Shown: positions 28,170 to 34,696 of the stretch, piece by piece
Layout: every line of letters starts with the position of its first letter
Numbering within the stretch: position 1 is the stretch's first letter
DNA from: Diadema setosum
Lineage: Eukaryota; Echinodermata; Echinoidea; Diadematoida; Diadematidae
DNA length: 64,000 nucleotides
Assembly: GCF_964275005.1 (NCBI RefSeq)
Contig: NC_092705.1
Coordinates: forward strand, 19,310,385 to 19,374,384
Direction: 5' to 3'
Program-made: the position numbers and the translations under genes
Notes under the pieces: generated by a model
Database searches by the model: none
The model's input: the letters and a program-made list of their open reading frames with translations, nothing else
What the model was told of the DNA's origin: nothing

Positions 28170-28889
28170 TTTTTTTTTTGCATCTGAATAACCTGTTAGT
28201 GTAACAGGGGGAAGGAAACCTTAAGTCTTGTTTTTTCCCCCTTTTTTCAGACAATTGCTAATTTTATGGTCAGACCAGTAAAAGTAGAAAAAATGGGTAC
28301 CTACATTGTACTGGTCTGACAGGGACAGATTGGACCATTAGAAAAAAAAATGGGTTAGTGTGCAGCCCTGTATTGTATTTCATGTTTGAAATGGTCAGGG
28401 TTATTGAGTTACTATGTTGAAGAAATACGCTACACCTTTTGAATACACAGTTTCTATAGTTTATTGATTAGAGACAGAAGTTTCACAAATAGATCTGTAC
28501 AGTTAGTATAGCACAGATCATTTTCCATGGCATAAAATAATGAATACAATAGTTCAGTAGTAATTAAATCTTCATTTATTCTAGGTAATCATTTGAGTGA
28601 CATGCATGTTCATTGTGCTATTTTGATAGGTGTATGTACAGTTGTATGCTCAGTGTGACATAAAGATGATAAACTCATTGGTTTCTATGAATGCTGATAC
28701 CTTTATGATCTTTGGTGTGAGGATTGCTGTGTCTCAAAAACTTTCTTGCATTCTCCCTCCTAGGCTACAAAGAAGGTGACACGACTAGACAAGCATTCGC
28801 GCAGGATGCAAAACATGAGGGCTGCTGGAAGGAACAAAAACCCACGAGCAGTGTCTATCAGCATTGAGGGACGTGGCATGTCCTTATAG
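1..28889 (+). CDS. IWS1: IWS1 homologue, transcription elongation factor (5' partial, 13 exons)
   Basis: Join: 1-474, 1418-1514, 2600-2666, 3348-3399, 5861-6041, 8925-9072, 9532-9614, 12131-12260, 15848-15965, 17370-17484, 20321-20377, 24406-24517, 28764-28889. The spliced frame (first full codon at base 3) is open for 585 residues. Residues 1-300 are an acidic Asp/Glu-rich disordered region. Residues ~300-345 match the family segment with [12 protein letters not shown]. Residues ~350-460 form the TFIIS N-terminal (LEDGF/TFIIS) helical domain, with [17 protein letters not shown] and NEWSRPIFG. The C-terminus carries [20 protein letters not shown] and a basic tail ending in an [15 protein letters not shown] terminus, as in known IWS1. 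The family protein is nuclear, binds SPT6 on elongating RNA polymerase II and links elongation to H3K36 methylation and mRNA export. The start codon and upstream exons are outside the window. Function is inferred from family similarity; the exon calls come directly from the sequence. Confidence 0.95.
475..1417. repeat. IWS1 intron with TA microsatellites
   Basis: No coding signal. Contains TA/CA dinucleotide runs near 905-940 and 1133-1168. The rest looks like unique AT-rich intron. Confidence 0.6.
1418..1514 (+). CDS. IWS1: IWS1 exon b
   Basis: Acceptor ttatcaag, donor gtaagt; phase 1 in, phase 2 out. Encodes residues ~158-189, including an Asp run followed by [18 protein letters not shown], a mixed acidic/basic segment typical of the IWS1 linker. 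Confidence 0.85.
1632..1751 (-). mobile_element. degenerate copy of TTCGCG-family MITE
   Basis: From gtctacactatatgcattga to tttacag the sequence is the reverse complement of the inner and right part of the MITE at 29743-29933, with most CpGs decayed to TpG or CpA. It ends next to TA, as expected for a TA-target element. It is preceded by a (GTTT)n and poly-T run at ~1545-1586. Confidence 0.6.
2343..2600. mobile_element. relic of TTAA-type foldback MITE (one arm)
   Basis: Shares gtaattttcgtagaaaatga-like sequence, then tcataacttttgaacag and the cactgatgtgtt...ctcaatccaca arm, with the full copy at 53325-53881. Strongly diverged; no intact ends are seen. It abuts the acceptor of the exon at 2600. 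Confidence 0.5.
2600..2666 (+). CDS. IWS1: IWS1 exon c
   Basis: Acceptor ctctactacag, donor gtagca; phase 2 in, phase 0 out. Encodes [20 protein letters not shown] (residues ~190-212). The short helical [10 protein letters not shown] motif surrounded by acidic residues resembles the TFIIS N-domain-binding (TND-interacting) type motifs found in elongation factors. That comparison is inference. Confidence 0.85.
3348..3399 (+). CDS. IWS1: IWS1 exon d (52 bp)
   Basis: Acceptor ttgattacag, donor gtaagt; phase 0 in, phase 1 out. Encodes [17 protein letters not shown]. Very short, but both splice sites are strong and the reading frame continues exactly into the next exon. Confidence 0.8.
4103..4279. 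mobile_element. 177-bp Tigger/pogo-like MITE
   Basis: Ends are near-perfect inverted repeats: agtggactcccattata on the left, and the reverse complement of tataatgggagtgcact on the right. TA flanks both sides (4101-4102 and 4280-4281). TA target and CAGTG-type ends fit the pogo/Tigger branch of Tc1/mariner. No transposase. Confidence 0.7.
4286..4425 (+). pseudogene. LINE reverse transcriptase C-terminal tail (relic)
   Basis: Reads [15 protein letters not shown], then a stop in place of the expected Trp, then KTLPKNI and [13 protein letters not shown] followed by TGA. The W-N-x-L-P ... FK..LKT.LF pattern is the usual C-terminus of CR1/L2/RTE-like non-LTR retrotransposon polymerases. The Trp codon has become TGA. 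It directly follows the MITE at 4103-4279. Confidence 0.6.
4643..5588. mobile_element. 946-bp Tigger-like non-autonomous transposon
   Basis: Left end cagtaaacctcg and right end cgaggtttactg are perfect 12-bp inverted repeats, flanked by TA on both sides (4641-4642, 5589-5590). Sub-terminal sequence has repeated tcgaa/tcgac motifs (for example ggataagtcgacgtcgag). No transposase frame. A (CA)n run lies inside at ~5410-5450. The ends are related to those of the 25284-28130 element. Confidence 0.75.
5861..6041 (+). CDS. IWS1: IWS1 exon e
   Basis: Acceptor ttctcattttag, donor gtgagt; phase 1 in, phase 2 out. Encodes residues ~230-289, an acidic region with [20 protein letters not shown] and a later [13 protein letters not shown] segment. 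A second donor-like gtgtga lies 2 bp upstream, but only gtgagt keeps the frame into exon f. Confidence 0.88.
6042..7289. other. intron; possible decayed inverted-repeat element at ~6150-6690
   Basis: The segment 6150-6690 has several copies, in both orientations, of aaactcaag/cttgagttt and gttcacacgtac/gtacatgtgaa-like words, suggesting an old TIR element, but clear termini are not visible. The rest shows nothing recognisable. Confidence 0.3.
7294..7681. mobile_element. TTAA-flanked foldback MITE (388 bp)
   Basis: TTAA at 7290-7293 and 7682-7685. Inside, left agcgatagtacagtattggt pairs with the reverse complement of the right-hand end accaaaactatacgatccct, with a few mismatches. The centre holds a near-perfect 27-bp palindrome (aataaagtgtggg / cccacactttatt, 7480-7506) and a doubled aaacatccaaaaacaaagta. 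TTAA targets are typical of piggyBac-type elements. No coding capacity. Confidence 0.7.
7686..8924. other. intron, mostly unique; C-run and (CA)n at 8143-8178
   Basis: Apart from the poly-C/(CA)n tract no gene, element end or tandem structure was seen. Confidence 0.5.
8925..9072 (+). CDS. IWS1: IWS1 exon f (conserved [12 protein letters not shown] block)
   Basis: Acceptor tttgttacag, donor gtacaa; phase 2 in, phase 0 out. Encodes [19 protein letters not shown] and the later [20 protein letters not shown] segment. This block is characteristic of IWS1 just before the TFIIS-N domain. Confidence 0.93.
9532..9614 (+). CDS. IWS1: IWS1 exon g
   Basis: Acceptor gatgactaacag, donor gtaagt; phase 0 in, phase 2 out. 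Encodes [20 protein letters not shown] and then AVLSQLKK. This is the first helices of the TFIIS N-terminal domain. Confidence 0.92.
9833..11077. mobile_element. TIR element with TCCG microsatellite and 158-bp tandem repeats (DINE/pearl-like)
   Basis: Left end tgtccccgccg (9833) and right end cggcggggaca (11067-11077) are a perfect 11-bp inverted pair. The left end is at once followed by an imperfect inverted copy (ttcgagcaggggac), giving a terminal hairpin. Next comes a gtgtgtccg/(TCCG)n stretch (9884-9945). Then 6-7 head-to-tail monomers follow, marked by cgccatttctaaccc at 10121, 10279, 10438, 10596, 10754 and 10911 (157-159 bp apart). Each carries tgacctttgac words. This order resembles Helentron-associated non-autonomous elements (DINE-1, pearl) as I know them. 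No protein is encoded. Confidence 0.7.
11078..12130. other. intron with CpG-rich patch and hairpin
   Basis: 11400-11770 is richer in CpG than its surroundings and has small repeats (gccacaacagccggcagcct in two variants, tacgtacgt). No exon frame fits. A perfect hairpin follows at 11857-11908. Confidence 0.4.
11857..11908. repeat. perfect 18-bp inverted repeat (hairpin)
   Basis: acaaatgatgcacaggat at 11857-11874 is exactly complementary to 11891-11908, with a 16-nt spacer. It could be a MITE core or an RNA hairpin; no paralogue was found elsewhere in the window. Confidence 0.7.
12131..12260 (+). CDS. IWS1: IWS1 exon h (TFIIS-N domain)
   Basis: Acceptor tattctgtgcag, donor gtttgt; phase 2 in, phase 0 out. 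Encodes [20 protein letters not shown] followed by [16 protein letters not shown]. Ending at 12260 gives an alignment without gaps to the family across the junction (ILKG joined to FPPIEQ). The donor gtttgt is weaker than its neighbours. Confidence 0.93.
12261..13200. other. intron, no feature recognised
   Basis: AT-rich, with a short C-run near 12685. No repeats or coding signal seen. Confidence 0.5.
13201..15798. mobile_element. 2.6-kb TIR element with ~160-bp tandem repeats
   Basis: Left tatacccccacc (13201-13212) and right ggtgggggtata (15787-15798) are a perfect 12-bp inverted pair. The left end is followed at once by acacagtgtgtaggggg, which makes a terminal hairpin. A (GGTC)n-like stretch (13258-13330) follows. 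Then come many diverged monomers marked by ttgccatggtaacag and gaaatttggcacatgtgacc; tgccatgg recurs at 14151, 14312, 14476, 14637, 14797, 14959 and 15115, 156-164 bp apart. Same architecture as 9833-11077 but unrelated sequence. Poly-A at ~15734-15753 and possible nested sequence at 15370-15690 interrupt the array. Confidence 0.7.
15848..15965 (+). CDS. IWS1: IWS1 exon i (TFIIS-N domain)
   Basis: Acceptor taatgttgcag, donor gtaagt; phase 0 in, phase 1 out. Encodes [20 protein letters not shown] and [17 protein letters not shown], the core helices of the domain. The acceptor is only 49 bp downstream of the end of a 2.6-kb transposable element (13201-15798). Confidence 0.94.
16126..16480. mobile_element. 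element end with CACCTGAGC hairpin (relic)
   Basis: tcacctgagcc / ggctcaagtga at 16126-16150 forms an 11-bp hairpin with one mismatch and a 3-nt loop. It is followed by diverged sequence whose typical phrases (tttcaccaaact, ggatgcaaagttgt) recur at 16700-16770, 17670-17700 and 18670-18740. A similar cacctgaacag...gctctagtgagc end lies at 17780. The boundaries of the full element are unclear. Confidence 0.45.
16500..16700 (+). mobile_element. probable non-LTR retrotransposon 3' tail
   Basis: Ends in aaataaatcaaatcaaaatc and further caaat units, the simple-repeat tail common to CR1/L2-like insertions. The sequence before it looks like a LINE 3' UTR. It is inserted within the CACCTGAGC-type repeat, whose motif resumes at ~16700. 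A T29 run sits at 16826-16854. Confidence 0.4.
17370..17484 (+). CDS. IWS1: IWS1 exon j
   Basis: Acceptor tatttctttctag, donor gtgaga; phase 1 in, phase 2 out. Encodes (N)[20 protein letters not shown] and [17 protein letters not shown], the end of the TFIIS-N domain and the following basic stretch. Confidence 0.94.
17485..18580. other. intron with relics of CACCTGAGC-type repeat
   Basis: 17660-17830 shares the tttcaccaaact phrase and a cacctga...gtgagc terminus. The rest is unremarkable. Confidence 0.4.
18590..19400. repeat. TCCG stretch plus ~143-bp tandem repeat
   Basis: After gtccgtccatctgtccgtcc (18776-18800) come diverged monomers. Their shared block aaaggtcaaaggtcatgtgaa occurs at ~19055 and ~19340 with a weaker copy midway, giving ~143-bp periodicity. 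The order microsatellite then minisatellite is the same as in the elements at 9833 and 13201, but terminal repeats were not identified. Confidence 0.5.
19401..20320. other. intron, no feature recognised
   Basis: T-rich run near 19500-19525; otherwise no repeat or coding signal. Confidence 0.5.
20321..20377 (+). CDS. IWS1: IWS1 exon k (57 bp)
   Basis: Acceptor ttatcccattcag, donor gtgagt; phase 2 in and out. Encodes [19 protein letters not shown], matching the family linker around a TP..D.E..L motif. Confidence 0.88.
20622..23541. mobile_element. 2.9-kb TIR transposon, non-autonomous
   Basis: Left taggggcagtgattttccg (20622-20640) and the reverse complement of right cggaaaatcactgtcccta (23523-23541) match in 18 of 19 positions. 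Both ends are followed inward by further attccgttt/ttttccgt words. caaatg occurs directly outside both ends (20616-20621 and 23542-23547), a possible 6-bp target duplication. Inside: repeated ggtttaggttgcca units (21020-21070), an (AAAAC)n run (21667-21712) and unrelated AT-rich DNA. No transposase frame was seen, so the superfamily is unknown. Confidence 0.65.
23548..24405. other. intron, small inverted repeat only
   Basis: ggatattccgtag (23582) and acggaatatccc (23625) form a short hairpin-like pair. A poly-A run is at ~24331. No gene signal. Confidence 0.45.
24406..24517 (+). CDS. IWS1: IWS1 exon l
   Basis: Acceptor tattcttcag, donor gtcagt; phase 2 in, phase 0 out. Encodes [20 protein letters not shown] and [16 protein letters not shown]. 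The RARVP.PS.KDYV.RPKWNVE signature is diagnostic for IWS1. Confidence 0.95.
24518..25283. other. intron, no confident feature; (TA)n at 25262-25283
   Basis: 24880-25250 is CpG-richer and has tatagc/taccgttt words in both orientations, possibly an old element. The TA run is the insertion site of the next element. Confidence 0.4.
25284..28130. mobile_element. 2.85-kb Tigger-like transposon carrying a 71-bp satellite
   Basis: Left cagtcaacctcggatacctc (25284-25303) and right 28111-28130 are perfect 20-bp inverted repeats, flanked by TA inside TA-microsatellites. Sub-terminal tcgaa words match the 4643-5588 element. No transposase frame survives. The middle (about 26390-27880) is a tandem array. 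A hAT-like end (cagggctccacact) lies inside at 26048. Confidence 0.75.
26390..27880. repeat. 71-bp tandem satellite, ~20 diverged copies
   Basis: The block cggagccgaatgttac recurs in variants about every 65-76 bp (for example 26486, 26702, 26833, 27050, 27193, 27264, 27408, 27478, 27609, 27680, 27752). Blocks like aaaagcaaacatccgacatt and tattttagcatc fill the rest. The monomers are 70-85% alike by eye, so the array is old. Confidence 0.8.
28131..28763. other. rest of last IWS1 intron; (TA)n, poly-T, orphan hAT-like end
   Basis: (TA)n at 28131-28163, then T-run. gtgcagccctg at ~28361-28371 resembles the inverted form of the cagggctccacact end at 26048. No partner relation could be proved. 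Confidence 0.4.
28764..28889 (+). CDS. IWS1: IWS1 terminal coding exon
   Basis: Acceptor ctccctcctag; frame runs to TAG at 28887-28889. Encodes [20 protein letters not shown] and then a basic stretch ending [12 protein letters not shown], which matches the conserved IWS1 C-terminus. The last intron is 4.2 kb because of a nested Tigger-like element. Confidence 0.94.
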   Translation, partial: ATKKVTRLDKHSRRMQNMRAAGRNKNPRAVSISIEGRGMSL

Positions 28890-29742
28890 AAGCATTATCT
28901 CCATTTGATTGCCTTCATTATCACAGTCTGACTAAGGAAAATGTCACAAGAGTGATGCAGGAATGAGATGTGGTATGCCGAAATGAATGGTAAAGTGCTG
29001 TTTGAGTACTTAGGCTTCATTGTGATGGAAGTGCATTGTTTAAAGTGATAACATGATTGATGCTGTACCCTCTACTCTTACAAAAGCATTGGCAATGATG
29101 GCAGCCTGGTTATTAAAGTACAGCACTACCACAATGGATAATGGTGTAGCCAAAAATACATTTCTGGTGGTCAGAAAACGACATCAACTCTGACTAGGTT
29201 AGGAATGTTGTGGTACAGTGTATTTCAAGAACTGGCTTAAAATTGAGAAGTCAAGTAAAGACTGAAAGCAATGGGAAGCTCTGTAGGCATGCTTTAAGAT
29301 CCATCCTATGTCTGTAAAATGTGATTGCATCTCCCAGTTTCAAACAGTGTAGAAGAAATGATGAACTCCTTTGCCATAGCTTCACCCTTCTCATTTGACC
29401 AGTGCATTTGGCTTTGTGAAAATGGCACTACAGACAGTTCAAGTGCACTACAAGGACCGAATGCCAGGTGAAAGGCAGAAATGAAATGACTTTTTGCAAT
29501 TTCATTGGTATTATTGGCCTGCTTTTCTTTTTGTGTTCACAAGTGTAGGTAGATATCATCTCATATGCTTGATCATGGTTTTCTGCTCAATGTATTACAG
29601 GAGAGTTCAAGTCATCTTCTTTAGTCTTTTCTTAAAGTTCATGTTTTCTCTTTCAAATAAGCACATTTTTGTTAAATCTTCCTGATTGTGTGCCATTATA
29701 ATTTAGTTGACCAGTTCCTGTAATAACCTCCAACATAATGTA

Positions 29743-29933
29743 CTGTAAAACATGATATATTCGCGAATTGGAGCCGACGGCCTTTTTCGTGGCATGAAAT
29801 TTTCGCGAATTGCCACTGACGTTCAATGCATATAGTGTAGACAAGAACTTTCGCGGGCATTTTGATTTCGCGTATCTTGGCGCTCGCGAAATTCGCGAAA
29901 TTAAAATGCACGCGAACATTCCTTGTTTTACGG
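29743..29933. mobile_element. 191-bp TTCGCG-family MITE, best-preserved copy
   Basis: Ends ctgtaaaacatgatat and the reverse complement of attccttgttttacgg are similar, with TA outside both (29741-29742, 29934-29935). The interior is dense in ttcgcgaat/ attcgcgaa words. Related copies lie at 1632-1751, 56806-56870 and 57330-57492. Confidence 0.7.
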
Positions 29934-31227
29934 TATGCAGTGGCATTGAGAGGTACCAATTCAATGGAAAGATGAAAATATCTACAGCATAATTTCCTTA
30001 GGGCCCTGATTGATTGATAACATGTTTTGCATTATCTTTTTGTATATTTTTTTGAGTACAGTCTGAGCCAGCAAGACAGTTACAGCACTGCAGTGTTGGT
30101 GAAAGAGATTATGCATGTTTGTTTTCATTTGTTATTTCTTATGTTGTGTTTAAAGAAATACAAATGTCATACTGAAATTTCTTGGAAAGGATGTGCAGGA
30201 AAGCAGAAAGAGTCTGTATTCTACTATTGACTTGGCTTAAGATGGGAATGTGATAAGTTCTGAGAAGAACCAAATACAAAAAGTGAGTTTTTATGAGAAT
30301 CCTGAAGTTGACCTTCAAAGAATGTCTTTATTTAATGCCTCCTGCCCCTGTATTAGGGCTCTAATGTGGGCATAGCGATACATGTATCTGTCATATTTTG
30401 CAGGAACAGTGACACCTAATGTTTAATCCATGTTAACTTGTTTAACACCACCTGTTATCAAGGATACATATACGAAGTTTTTTGTTGTTGTTGGGTAATT
30501 TTCAGTAGCCTCACTTAAAAGTACTTTTTAAGTAAACTAAGTTTTGCTGTTGACCAAATTACTGACACTACTTGTGTAATCTCAGATTTGGCCATCATAC
30601 TGTATCTTCATTTCTGTTGAAAAGGAAATGTTAGTACACATTCTTATTTGTGAGCCCCTATTCCTCTTTAAAGTCCACAAAATCATCTTAGACACTTCTT
30701 TTTCATGTGAAAAGCATTTGGCAAACTCAAATACATATAGTACAACAGCAATAAATCAAAGTACAAGTAGCTTTATATCTCCATCTTGTGCTAGAGGATG
30801 TATTATGTTTGTGAGGTTGTCATCTTTATGACCTCTCATATGCCCAGATTTCACTCACATAATTTAGGAAAATACCTCTGGTGGCTTTTCATGAGAATTG
30901 GTCCATGTATACATCATAAGGTATTAAAGCCCTGATTATATTTTAGGCAAAATCCCCACAAGGTCTGCATTCACAGAACTTATGCTAACCTCATATTTTC
31001 TAGCAATCAATTTAGCTGGAAATGTCCATTGATATGATGATTTGGTAAGAAGAGTGGAAATAAAGATGGCAGTTAATTGCATGAAATGATGGTAGTCATA
31101 CTCAATTGCATCATGCTTAAAGGTCACATTACAGTGGATTTAATTCTCTTGGAAATGGGTTTTAGGAGTTATGTGTATTGTTCATGGTGAGTTTTGATTG
31201 ATGTAGTATCACTAAATGAGACATGAT

Positions 31228-32006
31228 GAAATGTGCTACAATTTGAAATCTAATCCCATCAAAGAAATTGGTTTATGAGGTTGGTCAATTCTGACTATTT
31301 CTTGGTAATGTATGCATGATCATATTGGTAGAGTGTCATACAGTGTACATGTAATTTAATGAATGAAAGAATGAAAGTTTCATAGTCCTTTTCTTTCCAG
31401 ACAAAAAGACATGGACTTTTGTTGGCCCATTAAGATCTTCATCATTGCTCGGTATCGAACAGAAGGATAGAGCAAAACCTTTGCTTCTTTCTTCTATTAG
31501 TCGAAAAAAAAGTACTGCAAGATTTTGTTTTGCTTGGTTTTATTTATACAAACCTCTGGCTTATTGCAGTCATGTCATGTCATTGTCATTGCAGTCATGT
31601 AGCAGTCATGCAGTCATGCAGTCATGTCATGTCATGTCATTGCAGTCATGTAGCAGAAATGTGCTACAATTTGAAATCTAATCCCATCAAAGAAATTGGT
31701 TTATGAGGTTGGGCAATTCTGACTATTTCTTGGTAATGTATGCATGATCATATTGGTAGAGTGTCATACAGTGTACATGTAATTTAATGAATGAAAGAAT
31801 GAAAGTTTCATAGTCCTTTTCTTTCCAGACAAAAAGACATGGACTTTTGTTGGCCCATTAAGATCTTCATCATTGCTCGGTATCGAACAGAAGGATAGAG
31901 CAAAACCTTTGCTTCTTTCTTCTATTAGTCGAAAAAAAAGTACTGCAAGATTTTGTTTTGCTTGGTTTTATTTATACAAACCTCTGGCTTATTGCAGTCA
32001 TGTCAT
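31228..32006. repeat. recent 428-bp tandem duplication
   Basis: 31228-31579 recurs at 31656-32006 with a constant offset of 428 bp and only one base change noticed (ttggtcaa versus ttgggcaa). The junction is a run of gtcatgtcat/ tgcagtcatg words (31561-31655), so slippage or unequal exchange between these words is the likely origin. No gene. Confidence 0.9.
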
Positions 32007-32372
32007 TTAAGACACGTTATTGTGTAAAATGCATTCCAGTGTGGCTCTAGCATGCAGCTCTTTATAATATAGAGATGTACAAGTTGAGAAGGATAATGCT
32101 GTCATGCTTTCTAATAAAATGCACCAAACACATCTATGAAGATATTTTCTCTGTTAGAAATACTGTACCTTTGGACTGTTTCATGAAAACCTGTTTTGAA
32201 ATGCTGTTGTCCTGTAAGATATGAAAGACTTCAAAACATGGAAGGGGTAGGCATTATGAGTCTGTGCTTTAAAATCCCTTCATACATTTTGTAATAAAAT
32301 GTATTGAGAGATACAGTGTAAAAAAAAAAAAATAAAAGAAGAAAGGTTGTTCAGAGTTGTATGTTATGCCTA

Positions 32373-32725
32373 GGGTGGTGAGTTAGCTCAGTCAGTAGCG
32401 CATATGCCTCGCGATCCAAAGGACCCTCGTTCGATTCCCAAGTCCCATTGAGCAATAATGTGTGTAATCATACTGTCCCTTCTAGTAAGAGGCAAAACAC
32501 TCTGTCCCTCAGATAGGACATAAAGTGGAGGTCACGTGTGTGAGAGAGTCAGAACTCATTCATGTCAAAGATCCCACTTCATTTATTCATTGCAAAGAGC
32601 AGGGTGTTTAACCGGTGGAGTGGTCCCGTCTTACATACACCTGGACCCCATGGAAGACCAGCTATTGTAGCTGAATATGGGCTATCCAGCCATCTTCTCA
32701 GATGGAAATGAAACAAACAAACAAA
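32373..32725 (+). mobile_element. tRNA-derived SINE
   Basis: The 5' part (32373-32446) looks like a tRNA: A box tagctcagtcagtagcg at 32384-32400 and B box cgttcgattcc at 32428-32438. A tRNA-unrelated body of ~260 bp follows, ending in an (AAAC)n tail (aacaaacaaacaaac) at ~32711. Internal pol III promoter plus a simple tail is the SINE hallmark. It is not a functional tRNA, since the acceptor stem does not pair. Confidence 0.75.
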
Positions 32726-33029
32726 CACACACATATTCTATTGGACACACTACATAGGCAGTGACCAATATTGGTGAATTGGTGGTAATGACACAAACTT
32801 GTACACTGGAGGCCTATAATACATGTAGTATTAATACGGATACATGGAGCAAAATGTTAGAAGTTTCATTTGCTTGATCACTAAAAGTTGTGAATCTGCT
32901 TTTGAGATCGTTTCACCCATCATACACATTGATGTGCATATTTGAGACAGTTGCACTGTAATTTTTTTTTTTTTTTGTTGTTGTTGTTGCAATGTATGCA
33001 TCTGGTGCAATGATACGTTATACCACATA

Positions 33030-33312
33030 CAGCCAACCTTGCACAAGTCAAAAAATTGGATAAGTCAAAGAAAAACATATGAAGTGTAGAGTATTGAGCT
33101 GACTGGCGCTCCCAGAGGGATTAAATGGTGGTTGCACACACTGTAAGATTATCCAATAGAGACCAAATCTGCGGTCACTGGTCCTGTTGGGCAGGTGGAC
33201 ACTGTACACAGGTTCTTATCTACAAGGGTTTTTTTTTTTGTGAGGATTTCCGTGTGGTCATGATGGGCAGGTGATTGTTATAGACAGGTGGGTGCTAGAG
33301 CAGGTTTGACTG
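33030..33312. mobile_element. possible Tigger-like MITE
   Basis: Left cagccaaccttgc and the reverse complement of right gcaggtttgactg are similar, and TA flanks both sides. Further ggataagtcaaag resembles the sub-terminal region of the 25284 element. Diverged, so only suggestive. Confidence 0.4.
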
Positions 33313-33990
33313 TACAATGAATAAAGTTTCAAATATGTAGCAGACACACTATTACACAGAACACAATATCACAACTTAAAACTGACAGACCTTGTGTATG
33401 CGGAAATAATTGAAAAGATTCTTGTCTTGACCTTGTTCCTGCAGCTGCAAACAAATGGATAGGAGTACACAGGACTTGATAGTAAATCACCACTTCAGTT
33501 GTCATCAATCTCATTATTCTCATTCAAGCACTCAATGGTCAACTTATATTCCTACATAGACTTCTCATTCATTGGGCACCATTCCTAAACTCTTCATTAT
33601 CTAATCATGCAATACATACATGTACACTTGTATATATAATGTACACAGCTTTCAATAATTAGGGGCATGCTTGGGTTGTTTGAATTTATCTCTGGTAGAA
33701 ATACTGCGGGTCTTGTCTCAAGCTTTTATGTTCCACATTCCACTTACATTTTGAATTGAACCCAAATCCTAAGATTGGCAAGCCTCATTTCCTGTTTTTG
33801 TTTGTGAATGTGTGTGTGTGTGTGTGGGTGTGTGTGTGTATGTATGTTTACCATGAAACATACACACATTATTTTGAAACGTACATTATTTTGATGGAAA
33901 AGGTATACGGCCGATTATTTTCAAAAAGCAGGGTTATGTAGTGAGGAAATTGAATATGTTTGAAGGATTTGTGATGTAATTTTGAAAGTG
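33313..33990. other. intergenic; (GT)n at 33808-33840
   Basis: Nothing else recognised. The LINE fragment may begin upstream of 34000. Confidence 0.4.
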
Positions 33991-34019
33991 GACGGTTTAG
34001 TTTATCGTGGGTAAGTACT

Positions 34020-34687
34020 AAACCTTTTCAAGTGTATGATATTTGGTTAAGATTACATGGAAAAGAAATTAGGATTGGTGACATACCTTCGAGTACACGC
34101 ATTTTTAAACTGATTTACAGCAGTTATATACATTGGAAGTACGAGATCAACAGAGTAATTTTGTCTTCTCCCCAAAAGTAACCCAAGATATTTTTCTCCG
34201 ACCCAGAGTCACAACTCTTATCCCAAAGCTTAGGGAATTTCAGTTTAAACTTCTTCATGGTGCACTTTATACAAAAGTTAATTTGTTGAGATTTGGGTTT
34301 GTTTCGGATGATCTCTGTTCTTTTTGCAAAAAGAGCACTGAGACATAATCACATTTTTTGGGGGAGTGTATTAAAGTGCAGGATCTGTGGCAAATTATTA
34401 TTCAGAAATTCAATTTAGAAGAACTAGGAAATATGAATGGGAAAGTTGTTTATACAGGTATATCCGGAAACTCGTTAAAAGTCAAAGAATGGAATACAAT
34501 TATATTGATGATTAGATATATTCTATATTTAGCGAGATCAGAAGGGGAGGTACCAAATTTTAATGATGTTATGAAGTATTTTAAGATGTGTAAAGAAGAA
34601 GAAAAAAATATAGCGAGTAAAAGAGGAACAGTTGGAATGCATTTGTTAAAGTGGGAATATATGAGGTACACCGAGGATGATCTGTGA
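34020..34687 (+). pseudogene. LINE reverse transcriptase C-terminal fragment (zf-RVT), broken
   Basis: Three collinear pieces. First, PFQVYDIWLRLHGKEIRIGD (from ~34024). Then a frameshift near 34106 into a frame with LQQLYTLEVRDQ, EFQFKLLHGALYT and DDLCSFCKKSTET. Then a TAA at 34346-34348, and the same frame continues HFLGECIKVQDLW to a stop at 34687. C..C plus H....C is the zinc-finger-like zf-RVT motif found after the polymerase domain in L1-like and related non-LTR elements. The polymerase itself is missing, so this is a 5'-truncated, dead copy. Confidence 0.75.
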
Positions 34688-34696
34688 TTTTCTTTT

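Larger units (their letters stand above)
28890..32315 (+). other. probable 3' UTR / downstream region of IWS1
   Basis: No coding frame after the stop. AATAAA hexamers occur at 30750, ~31064 and 32293; the last is followed within 22 bp by an A-rich tract. Which is used cannot be told from sequence. The stretch also contains a MITE (29743-29933) and a 428-bp tandem duplication (31228-32006). Confidence 0.35.
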
